From NCBI RefSeq assembly GCF_001421805.1, contig NZ_LMLC01000001.1, forward strand, positions 930,001 to 994,000: DNA of 64,000 nucleotides, in the 5' to 3' direction. This document shows positions 52,716 through 62,681 of the stretch, piece by piece; the stretch's first letter is position 1, and every line of letters begins with the position of its first letter. A program made the translations under genes and the position numbers. The notes below the pieces were generated by a model. That model made no database searches. It was not told the DNA's origin and saw only the letters and a list, made by a program, of their open reading frames with translations. This DNA comes from Sphingomonas sp. Leaf34. GTDB taxonomy: Bacteria; Pseudomonadota; Alphaproteobacteria; Sphingomonadales; Sphingomonadaceae.

Positions 52716-55700
52716 ATGGCGAACCAATCGTTGAAGACGCTCACCGACACCCTTGCGGGCCGGTTGACCGAACGGGCCCTTCCGGGCGAATTGAAGGACT
52801 TCGGTGCGAGCGAGGTCGCGCAGGCCGCGGCGTTCGTGGCCGCGACTGCCGCGCACCGCGATGACGGTGCGCCGGCGATCGCGATCGAGCCGATCAGCGC
52901 GGACGATACGCGGCGGCGGATGCGGCTCGCGATCGTCAACGATGACATGCCGTTCCTGGTCGATTCGATCGCGGCGGCGATCGGTGCGCAGGACATCGCG
53001 GTCGATCGAATCATCCACCCGGTCGTCCGGACGACGCGGACCCCCGATGGCACGCTGCAGGCGATCGACGCGGATGGCCAGGGCGCGGGCCGCCCCGAAT
53101 CGATGATCTATCTGGAGATGGAGCGCGCCGACGCGCGCGACCGTCGCGGGCTGATCGAAGACCTTACCGCGGTGCTGGCCGACGTCCGTGCGGCGGTAAC
53201 CGACTGGCGCGCGATGCAAGCCGCGCTCGACGACGATATCGCCAAGCTGCCCGAGGGCGAAGGTGCGGCGCTGTTGCAGTGGTTCCTGAGCGGGCACCTC
53301 ACGTTGCTCGGCCACCAGATCTGGCATCGTGACGGGAGCGGTCACGCCGCGCTCGGCATCGCGCGCAACGACCACCGCGTGCCGATCCTGGCGGAAGCAT
53401 CGCGCGCACTCGCGATCAAATGGTTCGAGGCGGGCAACGATGCGCCATTGCTGCTCAAGTCCAACCTGATCTCGACCGTCCACCGCGCCGTGCCGCTCGA
53501 TCTGGTGCTGGTTCCGGTGATGGAAGGCGCGACCGTCGCCGGGCTGTCGATCTATAGCGGATTGTGGACCAGCGCCGCGCTGGCGGCGATGCCACGCGAC
53601 GTGCCGGTGCTGCGCGCGCGGCTGGCGGCGCTGAAGAACAAGTTCGGGTTCGATCCGCGCGGGCACGCCGGCAAGGCGCTGACGCATGCGTTCACCGCGC
53701 TCCCGCATGACCTCGTGATCGCGTTCGCCCCCGATGCGCTCGAGGATCTGGCGCTGACCGCGATGAGCCTCGCGGATAGGCCGCGGCCCGCGCTCGTGCT
53801 CGTCGAATCGGCGCTCGGCCGGCACCTGTTCGGGTTCGTCTGGCTGCCGCGTGACGACGTCACGACCAGCCGCCGGGTCGCGATCGGCGACATGCTGGCC
53901 GAGGCGGCGAATGCGAGCATCCTGAACTGGTCGATCGCGCTCGAGGACGGCGAGGTCGCGATGATTCGCTACACGCTCGATCTGCGCGGCGAAGGCCGGA
54001 TGCCCGACGTCGCGCCGCTTGCGCTGCGGTTGCAGCGGATGGTGCGCGGCTGGGTGTCGGACGTCGAGGCCGCCTTGGTCGAGACGTTGCCGCCAGCGCG
54101 CGCCGCGCGCCTCGCGCTCAAATGGGCCGCCGCGTTCCCCCAGAATTACCGCAACCTCAGCACCCCCGCCGAGGCTGCCGAGGATATCCAGCGGATCGCT
54201 GCCCTGACCGATCCCGCCGCGCGCGGTGTGCGGCTGGTCCCCAGCGACGTCGGTGCCGATCCGCAGCTCAAGATCTACAAGCTGGGCGGCGCACTGCCGC
54301 TGTCGGACGCCGTGCCGGTGCTGGAAAACTTCGGCTTCCGCGTGATCGGTGAACTCCCGACGCGGCTGCGCGACGACAGCGTGCCGTTCGTGCATGACTT
54401 CGTGCTGGAGGCCAATGACGCAGCGCAGCAGAGCGATGCCGGCATTCTGGAGGGCGCGATCGCGGCGGTGCTGGAAGGCGCGGCGGAGAATGATGCGTTC
54501 AACCGGCTGATCGTCGAACTCGGCATGCGTCCCGAAGCCATCGTGCTGTTCCGCGCGTGGTTCCGGTATCTGCGTCAGGCCGGGCTCCCTTACGGGCTGA
54601 CCACCGTCGTCGATGCGTTGCGGCGTGCACCGAAGGTCGCGGCGGCGCTGATCGCGCGCTTCACCGCGGTTCATCATCCGGAGCATCCAGGCAACGCGAT
54701 CGAGGCGGACCAAGCGATCGAAGCCGGCCTCGACGCGGTGACTGCGATCGACGACGACCGTATCCTGCGCGCCTATCGCAACCTGATCGCGGCGACGCTG
54801 CGCACCAACGCGTTCACGCCTGCCGCGTCGGAGGCGCTCGCGTTCAAGCTCGACAGCCATCTGATTCCCGGCCTTCCCGCGCCCGTGCCGTGGCGCGAAG
54901 TGTGGGTCTATTCGCCACGCGTCGAGGGCATCCACCTACGCGCCGGCCCGGTCGCGCGCGGCGGCCTGCGCTGGTCTGATCGTCGCGACGATTTCCGCAC
55001 CGAGATCCTCGGGCTGATGAAGGCGCAGCGCGTCAAGAACGCGGTGATCGTGCCGACCGGCGCGAAGGGCGGCTTCTATCCGAAACAGCTCCCTGCCCCG
55101 TCGAACCGCGACGCATGGCTCGCCGAGGGGACCGAGAGCTACCGGATCTTCATCCGCACCTTGCTGTCGATCACCGACAACATCGTCGAGGGCAAGATCG
55201 TCCATCCGGACGGCGTGACGATCCTCGACGGCGAGGATCCGTATTTCGTCGTCGCGGCGGACAAGGGTACCGCGACGTTCAGCGACGTGGCCAACGCGCT
55301 CGCGCTCGAACGCGGATACTGGCTCGGCGACGCGTTCGCGAGCGGCGGCTCGGTCGGCTACGACCACAAGGCGATGGGCATCACCGCCAAGGGCGCATGG
55401 CTCAGCGTCCAGCGGCACTTCGCCGAACGCGGCCTCGACGTGCAGAGCGAGAGCATCACCGTCGTCGGCTGCGGCGACATGTCGGGCGACGTGTTCGGCA
55501 ACGGCATGCTGCTGTCGAAGACGCTGAAGGTCATCGCGGCGTTCGATCACCGCCACATCTTCCTCGATCCCGATCCCGATCCGGCGGCGAGCTGGACCGA
55601 GCGCAACCGGATGTTCGCGCTGCCGCGGTCGAGCTGGGCGGATTACGATGCGACGCTGATCTCGAAGGGCGGCGGCGTGTTCGCGCGCACCGACAAGATC

Positions 55701-57332
55701 GTGAAACTGTCGCCGGAGGTGCAGGCTGCGCTCGGCGTGACGGTGAGCGAGATGGAGCCGGGTGCGCTCATTTCGGCGATTCTCAAGGCGCCCGCCGACC
55801 TGCTCTGGTTCGGCGGTATCGGCACCTATGTGAAGGCCGCCTCCGAGGCGAACGTCGCGGTCGGCGATCCGGCGAATGACCGGTTGCGCGTCAATGCCGA
55901 GGATCTGCGCGTGATCGCGATCGGCGAAGGCGCGAATCTGGGTGTCACGCAGGCCGCACGCATCGCGTTTTCGGCGCGCGGCGGGCGGATCAACACCGAC
56001 TTCATCGACAATTCGGCGGGCGTCGACTGCTCGGATAACGAGGTCAACATCAAGATCGCGCTCAACCGCGAGATGATCGAGGGCCGGCTCGAGTACGAGG
56101 ATCGCAACACGCTGCTCGCCAGCATGACCGATGACGTCGCGCACCTCGTGCTGGAGGACAACCGCCTGCAGACGCTGGCGCTGTCGATCGCCGAGGCGGA
56201 TGGCGCGGTGGCGATGCCGAGCTATGTCCGCGTGATCGAGATCTTCGAGAGCGCCGGCCGGCTCGACCGTGCGGTCGAGGGCCTCGCGTCGAACGACATC
56301 CTGCTGCGTCGCGGCCAGGATGGGTTGGGGCTCATGCGCCCTGAACTGGCCGTGCTGCTGGCGACCGCCAAGCTCGGGTTGCAGGACGCGATCGAGCATG
56401 GCGACATCGCCAAGGACGACGCGTTGAAGCCCGACCTTCACGCCGCCTTCCCCGCGGCGATGCGCGAGCGGTTCGAAACGGCGATCGACGAGCACCGGCT
56501 GCGGCCCGAGATCGTCGCGACCAAGCTCGCCAACCGGATCGTCAACCGACTGGGCATCCTCTACCCGTTCGAACTGGCGGAAGAGGAAGGCGCGGCGATG
56601 GGCGATATCGCGGCGATGTTCGTCGTCGCCGAGCGCCTGTTCGACCTGCCGGCACTGTGGGCGGAGATCGAGACGGCCGTCATGCCCGAGGCGGCGCGGA
56701 TCGCGCTGTTCGACGAGGTGGCGGTCGCGACTCGTTCGCAGATCGCCGATCTGTTGCGCGTGTCGGCACCGGGGACGGCACCGGGCGACGTACTCGCGCG
56801 ACTGGCGAAGGGCATCACGCAACTCGACAGCCAGACTGCGGCGTTGCTGCTCGAGGAGGCGAGTGCGCAGAGCAGCCGTATCGCGGGCCAGCTCGAAGCG
56901 GTCGGTGCACCAAGCGATCTGGTGCGCAAGGTGGTGCGGTTGTTCGAGATGGACGGCGCGGTCGGGCTGGCCGATCTCGGCGAGCGGATGACGCTCGACG
57001 AGGCGGTCCTCACACGTGCGTTCACGCATCTCGGGCAGGCGCTCGGGCTGGACTGGGCGCAGGCGAACGCGGCGCGGATCAGCCCGACCGATCCGTGGGA
57101 GCGCCTGCTGATTGCCGGCCTTGCGCGCGATTTCCAGCAGCTGCGGCTGGAGTTCCTCGCGCGTCGCGGGGCGCAGGATCCGCAGGGTGCTGTCGAGGCC
57201 TGGCTGACCGCGAACGCAACGCGCGTGGCGCAGTTCAAGGCGGTGATCGACCGCGCGCGGCATGCCGCGGTCCCGAATGCGGCGATGCTGGCGCAGATCG
57301 CCGGGCAGGCCCGGGTTCTGCTAGGCCGGTAG
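52716..57332 (+). CDS. gdhB: NAD-specific glutamate dehydrogenase, large (180 kDa) type
   Basis: 1538 residues, typical for the L-180 class of NAD-GDH, which deaminates glutamate to 2-oxoglutarate and NH4+. An N-terminal ACT-like regulatory region ('AIVNDDMPFLVDSIAAAIGA') precedes the catalytic part ('GAKGGFYPKQLP', 'GVTILDGEDPYFVVAADKGT' and 'FSDVANALALERGYWLGDAF'), with the nucleotide-binding 'VVGCGDMSGDVFGNGMLLS'. The Lys of the GGxK-type substrate site is seen in 'AKGGFYPK'. The C-terminal long helical region is present ('MRPELAVLLATAKL'). These enzymes are usually hexameric and allosterically controlled by amino acids. No obvious partner genes. Confidence 0.93.
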   Translation: MANQSLKTLTDTLAGRLTERALPGELKDFGASEVAQAAAFVAATAAHRDDGAPAIAIEPISADDTRRRMRLAIVNDDMPFLVDSIAAAIGAQDIAVDRIIHPVVRTTRTPDGTLQAIDADGQGAGRPESMIYLEMERADARDRRGLIEDLTAVLADVRAAVTDWRAMQAALDDDIAKLPEGEGAALLQWFLSGHLTLLGHQIWHRDGSGHAALGIARNDHRVPILAEASRALAIKWFEAGNDAPLLLKSNLISTVHRAVPLDLVLVPVMEGATVAGLSIYSGLWTSAALAAMPRDVPVLRARLAALKNKFGFDPRGHAGKALTHAFTALPHDLVIAFAPDALEDLALTAMSLADRPRPALVLVESALGRHLFGFVWLPRDDVTTSRRVAIGDMLAEAANASILNWSIALEDGEVAMIRYTLDLRGEGRMPDVAPLALRLQRMVRGWVSDVEAALVETLPPARAARLALKWAAAFPQNYRNLSTPAEAAEDIQRIAALTDPAARGVRLVPSDVGADPQLKIYKLGGALPLSDAVPVLENFGFRVIGELPTRLRDDSVPFVHDFVLEANDAAQQSDAGILEGAIAAVLEGAAENDAFNRLIVELGMRPEAIVLFRAWFRYLRQAGLPYGLTTVVDALRRAPKVAAALIARFTAVHHPEHPGNAIEADQAIEAGLDAVTAIDDDRILRAYRNLIAATLRTNAFTPAASEALAFKLDSHLIPGLPAPVPWREVWVYSPRVEGIHLRAGPVARGGLRWSDRRDDFRTEILGLMKAQRVKNAVIVPTGAKGGFYPKQLPAPSNRDAWLAEGTESYRIFIRTLLSITDNIVEGKIVHPDGVTILDGEDPYFVVAADKGTATFSDVANALALERGYWLGDAFASGGSVGYDHKAMGITAKGAWLSVQRHFAERGLDVQSESITVVGCGDMSGDVFGNGMLLSKTLKVIAAFDHRHIFLDPDPDPAASWTERNRMFALPRSSWADYDATLISKGGGVFARTDKIVKLSPEVQAALGVTVSEMEPGALISAILKAPADLLWFGGIGTYVKAASEANVAVGDPANDRLRVNAEDLRVIAIGEGANLGVTQAARIAFSARGGRINTDFIDNSAGVDCSDNEVNIKIALNREMIEGRLEYEDRNTLLASMTDDVAHLVLEDNRLQTLALSIAEADGAVAMPSYVRVIEIFESAGRLDRAVEGLASNDILLRRGQDGLGLMRPELAVLLATAKLGLQDAIEHGDIAKDDALKPDLHAAFPAAMRERFETAIDEHRLRPEIVATKLANRIVNRLGILYPFELAEEEGAAMGDIAAMFVVAERLFDLPALWAEIETAVMPEAARIALFDEVAVATRSQIADLLRVSAPGTAPGDVLARLAKGITQLDSQTAALLLEEASAQSSRIAGQLEAVGAPSDLVRKVVRLFEMDGAVGLADLGERMTLDEAVLTRAFTHLGQALGLDWAQANAARISPTDPWERLLIAGLARDFQQLRLEFLARRGAQDPQGAVEAWLTANATRVAQFKAVIDRARHAAVPNAAMLAQIAGQARVLLGR

Positions 57333-57337
57333 TTCTT

Positions 57338-57485
57338 GCCCTCTCCCTTCAGGGGAGAGGGAGGGGCCCGCACGCGCTCGCGTGTGGGAGGGTGAGGGGC
57401 ATGAGGCTCGGGACGCGAACCCCACAGCCCCTCACCCTCCCGTCGCCTACGGCTCCGCCTTCCCTCTCCTCAAGGGGAAGAGGGA
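57338..57485. repeat. Palindromic intergenic repeat
   Basis: An inner perfect 15-bp inverted repeat (GGGAGGGTGAGGGGC 57386-57400; GCCCCTCACCCTCCC 57427-57441) is flanked by two hairpins of the CCCTCTCC/GGAGAGGG type (57338-57362 and 57461-57485). Such nested G/C-rich palindromes between convergent genes recur in sphingomonad genomes. It can also act as a bidirectional terminator for the GDH and PepSY genes. Confidence 0.75.
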
Positions 57486-57491
57486 CAAGCA

Positions 57492-58607
57492 TTACGCCCG
57501 CGCCGCCTTCTTGGCCGCGAGCTCCGCCTTCCAGCCGCGCGCGCGCCACCACATGATCACCCCGGTCACCGCGAGCACCGCGGGCAGGATCCCGCCGAGG
57601 AAGATGATCGCCTGCCACAGCGCGCCCATGTCGGTGCCGTCGTGGATCCGTCGCATCCACCGCGCCACGCCTGTCTGCGGCCGTGCGGGCGCGGCCGTCG
57701 CGCCGCCGGTGTCGTCGGCGATCTTCACCCCGACCGGCGTGCTGCCGCGCGCGAACGTCACCGTCCAGTCGGCGCTGAGATCGGTCGGCCACGTGACGCT
57801 GCGCAACGGCGCGCCGCCGGCGAGTGACCGCGCCTTGCCGATCGCCACGGCGAGCGGCTGCGCCGGTTTCGCGAGCGGCTTCGCGCGCATCATCGCGCCG
57901 CGATCGGGACCCCCGCGCGGCCGCGACGCCTCGCCGGTGATCTTGCCGAAGAATTGCGGGAACGAGATCCACGCACCGGTCAGCGACAGCACGAACAACG
58001 GCAGCGCGATCCAGAAGCCGAACAGGTGATGCAGGTTCGTATCGGCGTTGCGATGCCGCCGGTAGCGCAGCCCGCGCGTCCATTTGCCGATCGTCGGCCA
58101 CCACAGCCACAGCCCGGTAAAGCACGACACCATCATCGCCACGCCGATCCAGCCGACGATCGACCTGCCGACGCCGGGCAGTTGCAGGCTGCCGTGCAGG
58201 ACGTGAAGGAACCGAACCAGCCCCCCGTTCGACGCCGACACCTCCAGCACGCGCGCGGTCGGCGGATCGAGATACACCATCGTCCGTTGCGGCGGGCCCG
58301 GCCGCTTAGGCGCGATCCCCGCAGCCGCAGCGGCCACGACGACCGGCCCGCCATCCTCGGGCATCGTCAGCTGCGCGATCCGCTCGCCGTGCGTCAGCCG
58401 GGCCGCCGCCGCCGCGACATAGGCGTCCGGGTCGCGCACCGTCGTTCCCGACACCGCATAACGGCTTGGATCGACGATCCGGTCGAGCGCATCGTGCCAC
58501 ACCAAAGCCGCGCCGCTGAGCGACAGCGGAATGATCAGGACAGCCAGGATCAGCCCGATCCACTTATGGACCTGAAACCACGCGCGTCGCATCGCCAGCT
58601 TATTCAT
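57492..58607 (-). CDS. PepSY-associated membrane protein
   Basis: 371 residues from ATG 58607, preceded by GGGGGAA at 6 nt. Four membrane helices in the PepSY_TM pattern: 'VHKWIGLILAVLIIPLSLSG', 'GWIGVAMMVSCFTGLWLWWP', 'FGFWIALPLFVLSLTGAWIS' and 'IIFLGGILPAVLAVTGVIMW'. Conserved histidines are in 'VHKWIG', 'LHVLHGSL' and 'LHHLFGFW'. Members are linked to ferric-siderophore reduction or haem handling. It lies next to the iron-uptake genes and on the same strand, 73 bp downstream of the dioxygenase gene, so it is probably part of the same iron regulon. Confidence 0.85.
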   Translation of the reverse strand: MNKLAMRRAWFQVHKWIGLILAVLIIPLSLSGAALVWHDALDRIVDPSRYAVSGTTVRDPDAYVAAAAARLTHGERIAQLTMPEDGGPVVVAAAAAGIAPKRPGPPQRTMVYLDPPTARVLEVSASNGGLVRFLHVLHGSLQLPGVGRSIVGWIGVAMMVSCFTGLWLWWPTIGKWTRGLRYRRHRNADTNLHHLFGFWIALPLFVLSLTGAWISFPQFFGKITGEASRPRGGPDRGAMMRAKPLAKPAQPLAVAIGKARSLAGGAPLRSVTWPTDLSADWTVTFARGSTPVGVKIADDTGGATAAPARPQTGVARWMRRIHDGTDMGALWQAIIFLGGILPAVLAVTGVIMWWRARGWKAELAAKKAARA

Positions 58608-58680
58608 CGCATATTCCCCCGTTCGTGCAGCGTGGCATGGCGGGCCTACGCAAGTCCATCCATCGCCTTTCCGTGCGTGC

Positions 58681-59364
58681 TCAGACATCCGCCCAGCGAC
58701 GCAGCAGATTATGGTACACCCCCGTCAGCCGGACCGTCGCCGGATCGCCCTGCCCCTGCGCGGCCGCGATCGCCTGCACGCCCTGGTCGAGGTCGAACAG
58801 GATCCGTCGCGCACCGTCGTCGCGGACCATCGACTGCAGCCAGAAGAACGACGCCACCCGCACCCCGCGCGTCACCGGCGCGACGCGGTGCAGGCTGGAG
58901 GCGGGATAGAGCACCATGTGCCCCGCGGGCAGCTTGACCGATTGCGGCCCGAACTGATCCTCGATCACCAGCTCGCCGCCGTCATAGCCGTCGGGATCGG
59001 CGAGGAAGAGCGTCGCCGACAGGTCGCTGCGAATCCGGAAGTCGGAACCGCGCCTGATCCGGACCGCAGTGTCGACATGCAGCCCGAAATCCTGCCCGCC
59101 GGCATAGCGGTTGAACAGCGGTGGGAAGACTTTCAGCGGCAGCGCGGCGGCGACGAACAGCGCCGACTGGCCGAGCGCATCGAGGATCAGGCCGCCCGCC
59201 TCGCGCGCGGCGGCCGACTCCTCGGGCAATTGCTCGTTGCGCTTGGCCAGCGCGCTTTGGGAGCCGGACGTCGCGTTGCCATCGATCCAGTCGGCCGCGT
59301 CGATCAGCGCACGGATCCGCGTAACGCCAGCGGGATCGAGCACGTCGGGGATCGCGATCAGCAC
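58681..59364 (-). CDS. piuC: Fe(II)/2-oxoglutarate-dependent dioxygenase, PiuC/YbiX type
   Basis: 227 residues from GTG 59364 ('[10 protein letters not shown]') with GAGGGTGG just upstream; the usual length of PKHD-type hydroxylases. The metal triad HxD...H is in '[10 protein letters not shown]' and '[14 protein letters not shown]', followed by the 2-oxoglutarate-binding Arg. 'RYAGGQDFG' and '[11 protein letters not shown]' are typical. In E. coli and Pseudomonas this protein is co-encoded with the catecholate siderophore receptor (Fiu/PiuA), as here. Its substrate is not established. The start overlaps the Sel1 gene by 7 bp. Confidence 0.88.
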   Translation of the reverse strand: MLIAIPDVLDPAGVTRIRALIDAADWIDGNATSGSQSALAKRNEQLPEESAAAREAGGLILDALGQSALFVAAALPLKVFPPLFNRYAGGQDFGLHVDTAVRIRRGSDFRIRSDLSATLFLADPDGYDGGELVIEDQFGPQSVKLPAGHMVLYPASSLHRVAPVTRGVRVASFFWLQSMVRDDGARRILFDLDQGVQAIAAAQGQGDPATVRLTGVYHNLLRRWADV

Positions 59365-60110
59365 TGGCCACCCTCCCGCAGCGCCGCGACGCCACGCGTG
59401 CGGAAGGCCGGGATCGCGCTGGACGCGAGCCACGCCTCCGCCTTGGCGAGAAACGCCGCATTTCCGCGCTGCCCAGCCTGTTGCAGCCACCCCAATGCCA
59501 TCTCGATCTCCCCCACCGCCCCGAGCAACCGCGCGTGATTGAAACACCCTCGGAAATCGCCGCCCTCGGCCGCCCGGGCGTAACAGTCGGCCGCGCGGTC
59601 AAGATCGCGATCGCACGCCCACCCGTCTTCGGCAAAGCTGCCGACGAAGTTGAGCGCCTTCGCACTCGCGAGCCCCGCATCCATCGCCGCCACGCGTTTC
59701 AGCCACGCCAGCGCGGCCGGCTTGTCCTCGGCCACGCCGTCACCCAGCGCGAGCAAGGTCGCATAATTGTACATCGCCCAGTCGAGCCCGCGCTCGGCCG
59801 CGATACGGTAGCATTCGGCGGCGCGCGCCTTGTCGACGCGCGTACCCCAGCCGAGATCGTAGCAGCGCCCGACCATGTTGAGCGCCATCACGTGATGCTG
59901 CGCCGCGGCCTTGGTGAACCAACCGAGCGCCGCGACGGGATCGGCGGCGACGCCGGTGCCGTCGAGCAGCATCTGCCCATAGACCGCCTGCGCCTCCGCG
60001 ACGCCCGCGTCCGCAGCCTCGCGCACGAACGCCGCGCGCTCGTCCGGACTGCCGGAAAGGCGCGCGGCGATGGCGTCGGGCGTCAACGTATCGATCGCCG
60101 TCACGGCCAC
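59358..60110 (-). CDS. Sel1-repeat (tetratricopeptide-like) protein of the siderophore operon
   Basis: 250 residues made of about five Sel1/TPR-type helical pairs ('[20 protein letters not shown]', '[20 protein letters not shown]', '[20 protein letters not shown]', '[20 protein letters not shown]', '[20 protein letters not shown]'). No signal peptide, so it is cytoplasmic and probably a scaffold. Genes of this kind often lie between a Fiu/PiuA-type receptor and PiuC. The GTG at 60110 sits directly against its Shine-Dalgarno; the GTG at 60104 is better spaced and may be the real start. It follows the receptor gene by 6 bp. Confidence 0.85.
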   Translation of the reverse strand: MAVTAIDTLTPDAIAARLSGSPDERAAFVREAADAGVAEAQAVYGQMLLDGTGVAADPVAALGWFTKAAAQHHVMALNMVGRCYDLGWGTRVDKARAAECYRIAAERGLDWAMYNYATLLALGDGVAEDKPAALAWLKRVAAMDAGLASAKALNFVGSFAEDGWACDRDLDRAADCYARAAEGGDFRGCFNHARLLGAVGEIEMALGWLQQAGQRGNAAFLAKAEAWLASSAIPAFRTRGVAALREGGQC

Positions 60111-60116
60111 CCCTTT

Positions 60117-62609
60117 TTAGAAACGCAGGTTCACGGTGCCGAACACCGTACGGCCGGCCGCTATCGACGCATAATGGCTGGTGAAGGTCTGCGAGAAATA
60201 GGTCTTGTTCGTCAGATTCTGCGCGTTGACGCTGAGGTCGATAGTGTCGGTCAGCTTGTAACTCGCGCGCGCATCGAAGCGCCAGTAATCGGGGATGCTG
60301 CGCGTCAGCACCTTGGTTGCCGGATTGACCGAGACGACGCCGGCATCGTTCTGCGTTGCGGTGCGGTTGTCGGCATAGCCACCGATCTGCTCGTCCATGT
60401 ACAACGCGGTGCCACCGATCTGGAGCCGCTTGGTCACGTCGATATTGGTCGTCGCTGTAAAGCTGTTCTTGGCGGTCTGCGGTACCTGCTTGCCGGTGTT
60501 GACCGAGACCACACCAATCGTTCGTGCAGGCTGGATGCCGGGACGCGCCGCGGCGGTCAGCGTCGTGAAACCGCCGTCGATGATCTTGGGGTCGAGATGC
60601 GTGAACCCGCCGAACACGGTCCAGCCGGGCAGGATCGTCCCGCTGACGTTGAACTCTACACCGCGGATCCGCGTCTCGCCGATGAACGATGCGGTGTTGG
60701 TGTCGTCGAGCACGCGCGCGTTGGAAATCTCGGTCTGGAACACCGCGGCGCCGAGCTGGAGCTGCTCGCCGAACAGGCTGGCCTTGGCACCCACCTCGTA
60801 CGACTTGGTTTTTTGCGGCTTCAGCAAGTTGAGCACCGCCGCGGAGATCGCATTGTCCTCGCGGCCCTCGCCGAGCAGGCTGTTGGGGGGTGTGGCGGCG
60901 GTCGCGTAGCTTGCGTACAGGCTGGTTTCCGACGTCGGCTTGAAGACGAGGCCGGCCTGCCAGTTGAACAGATTGTCGACCCGCTTGATTCGCGTTTGCT
61001 GGGCACCTGGCAAGGTAACTGTCGACTGGAAGCGATCGTAGCGCGCACCAAGGTTCAGGATCAGCGCGGGCATCAACGTGATCGAATCGAACGCGTAGAC
61101 CGCCTTGGTATTTGCGTCGTTCTGCGTCTCGGTCGAGGGCGCACCCTTCACGATGGGCGTCTGGGTGGTCGACGTATCGCTCGTGTAGTTGACCCACGGC
61201 GCATACGGATTTGGATCGAACAGGCTGACGCAGTAGGACCGCGCGATCGTGACCGTGTCGCAGCGCGGGCTGATCGTCGATCCGTTCGCCGACACGAACG
61301 TCCCGCGCCGCGTCTTCTCCCAGGAGATTTCGGTGCCGAGCGAGAAGCTGTGCTCGATACCGCCGGTGTTGAACTTCCCGTACAGGTCGGTCTGGTCGAC
61401 GATGCTCTCGCTATAGCCATAGCGCGTGTTGCCGCGCGTCCAGACATAGCCGCCGCCCGTCACCTTCGTACCGCCCGTGATAGGATTGACGCCACCGGTT
61501 GCCGTCGCGGTGGTGCCATAGACATTGCCCTGGCTGTCATCGGGCAACGTGAAGATGAAGCTTTGCGAGCTGTGCGTGTAGCGTGCGGTGTTACGCAGCG
61601 TGATGCCGCCGAAATCATGCTCGACGCGGAGCGTCGCCTGATTGGTGGTCGCATCGCGGAAGTCGCGCGCCGCCAGCCCGTAGAAGGTCTTGCGCGAGAC
61701 ATAGCCGGTCTGGTCGCTGGCGGTCGTCACGGTGCCGAGCGCGGGCTGGGTCGTGACGTTGCCGGTGCCGGGATGATTGGCGATCGTGTAGAGATAGGGG
61801 ATGCCGCTGTCGGGCAGTTCCTCGCTCTCCATATGATAGAAGCTCGCGGTCAGCCGGGTCGGCGTGCCGAGCCCGACCGCGAACGACGGCGCGATGCCCC
61901 AGCGTTTCTGCCAGATCGCATCACGTCCTGCGACGTCCTGATCATGCCACATCCCCTCGATGCGGAAGGCGGCGGTGTCGGAGACCTTGAGGTTCACGTC
62001 ACCCGTGACGCGCTTATAGTCCGCCTCGCCGTAGCTGGCGCCGAGCGATCCGAAGGTGTCGAGCTGCGGCAGGCGCGACAGGATGTTGATCGTGCCCCCC
62101 GCCGAGCCGCGACCGCCGAGCGTCGAATCCGAGCCGCGAACGATCTGGACCGAATCAACCGCGAATACTTCGCGCGTCTGCGACGCTAGATCGCGGACGC
62201 CGTCGACATAGATGCTGCCCTGGCTGTCGAACCCACGGATGAAGGGACGGTCGCCGATCGGATTGCCACCCTCCGCCGCGCCGAAGGTGATGCCGGGCAC
62301 GGTGCGCAGCGCGTCGGCGAGGCTGTTCGAGCCGGTCTGCTCGATCACTTCCTTGGGCAGGACGATCACCGACCGCGGCGTGTTGACCAGCGGCGCGACC
62401 TGCTTGGGGCCTTCGTCGTGAATGCGCTGGCCGTTGACGAGGATTTCCTCGCGCTGCTGCGCATCCGTCACTGGTGCCGCCGCCTTGTCGGCATCCGCCG
62501 CATAGGCCGGCGCGGTCGCGAAGGCACCGACGCACGACAGAGCAAGGAACGCGGGCACGGAGGACGAACGCGGCAACGATGCGCGCGGCGACGGTAGCGA
62601 CATGGACAA
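60117..62609 (-). CDS. TonB-dependent catecholate siderophore receptor (Fiu/PiuA type)
   Basis: 830 residues, outer membrane. The signal peptide ('VPAFLALSCVGAFATAPAYA') is preceded by a short basic leader, so ATG 62603 ('MSLPSP') is an alternative start. TonB box region 'EEILVNGQRI', plug 'QVAPLVNTPRSVIVLPKEVI', 'LADALRTVPGITFGAAEGGN', 'RPFIRGFDSQGSIYVDGVRD', then a 22-strand barrel ending 'RTVFGTVNLRF' with terminal Phe. Together with the Sel1 and PiuC-type genes this is the classic fiu/piuA operon for catecholate-iron uptake. Two inverted Fur-like boxes lie just upstream, so iron repression is expected. Confidence 0.92.
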   Translation of the reverse strand: MSMSLPSPRASLPRSSSVPAFLALSCVGAFATAPAYAADADKAAAPVTDAQQREEILVNGQRIHDEGPKQVAPLVNTPRSVIVLPKEVIEQTGSNSLADALRTVPGITFGAAEGGNPIGDRPFIRGFDSQGSIYVDGVRDLASQTREVFAVDSVQIVRGSDSTLGGRGSAGGTINILSRLPQLDTFGSLGASYGEADYKRVTGDVNLKVSDTAAFRIEGMWHDQDVAGRDAIWQKRWGIAPSFAVGLGTPTRLTASFYHMESEELPDSGIPYLYTIANHPGTGNVTTQPALGTVTTASDQTGYVSRKTFYGLAARDFRDATTNQATLRVEHDFGGITLRNTARYTHSSQSFIFTLPDDSQGNVYGTTATATGGVNPITGGTKVTGGGYVWTRGNTRYGYSESIVDQTDLYGKFNTGGIEHSFSLGTEISWEKTRRGTFVSANGSTISPRCDTVTIARSYCVSLFDPNPYAPWVNYTSDTSTTQTPIVKGAPSTETQNDANTKAVYAFDSITLMPALILNLGARYDRFQSTVTLPGAQQTRIKRVDNLFNWQAGLVFKPTSETSLYASYATAATPPNSLLGEGREDNAISAAVLNLLKPQKTKSYEVGAKASLFGEQLQLGAAVFQTEISNARVLDDTNTASFIGETRIRGVEFNVSGTILPGWTVFGGFTHLDPKIIDGGFTTLTAAARPGIQPARTIGVVSVNTGKQVPQTAKNSFTATTNIDVTKRLQIGGTALYMDEQIGGYADNRTATQNDAGVVSVNPATKVLTRSIPDYWRFDARASYKLTDTIDLSVNAQNLTNKTYFSQTFTSHYASIAAGRTVFGTVNLRF

Positions 62610-62636
62610 ACCCCTTTGTTCTTGAGGGGCTCGCTA

Positions 62637-62652
62637 TTGAGAGTCGTTCGCA
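62637..62652. promoter_or_regulatory. Fur-like box 1
   Basis: TTGAGAGTCGTTCGCA fits the alphaproteobacterial iron-box pattern TTGAGAN-NATTCGCA with few mismatches. It lies 28 bp before the receptor start, in position to block transcription. Confidence 0.5.
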
Positions 62653-62665
62653 CTGTCAACGCTAA

Positions 62666-62681
62666 TGCGAGTAGTTCTCAA
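62666..62681. promoter_or_regulatory. Fur-like box 2 (inverted copy)
   Basis: TGCGAGTAGTTCTCAA; its reverse complement TTGAGAACTACTCGCA matches box 1 at 12 of 16 positions. It touches the stop codon of the ribbon-helix-helix gene (62678). Two facing copies 13 bp apart fit binding of two Fur dimers. Confidence 0.5.

Noticed and set aside
52581..57263. Two long minus-strand frames opposite NAD-GDH
   Set aside because: Low-complexity Arg/His/Gln translations; shadows of the GDH gene.
59481..62189. 902-codon plus-strand frame opposite the Sel1 and receptor genes
   Set aside because: Arg-rich, no recognisable domains; the minus-strand genes show complete family motifs.
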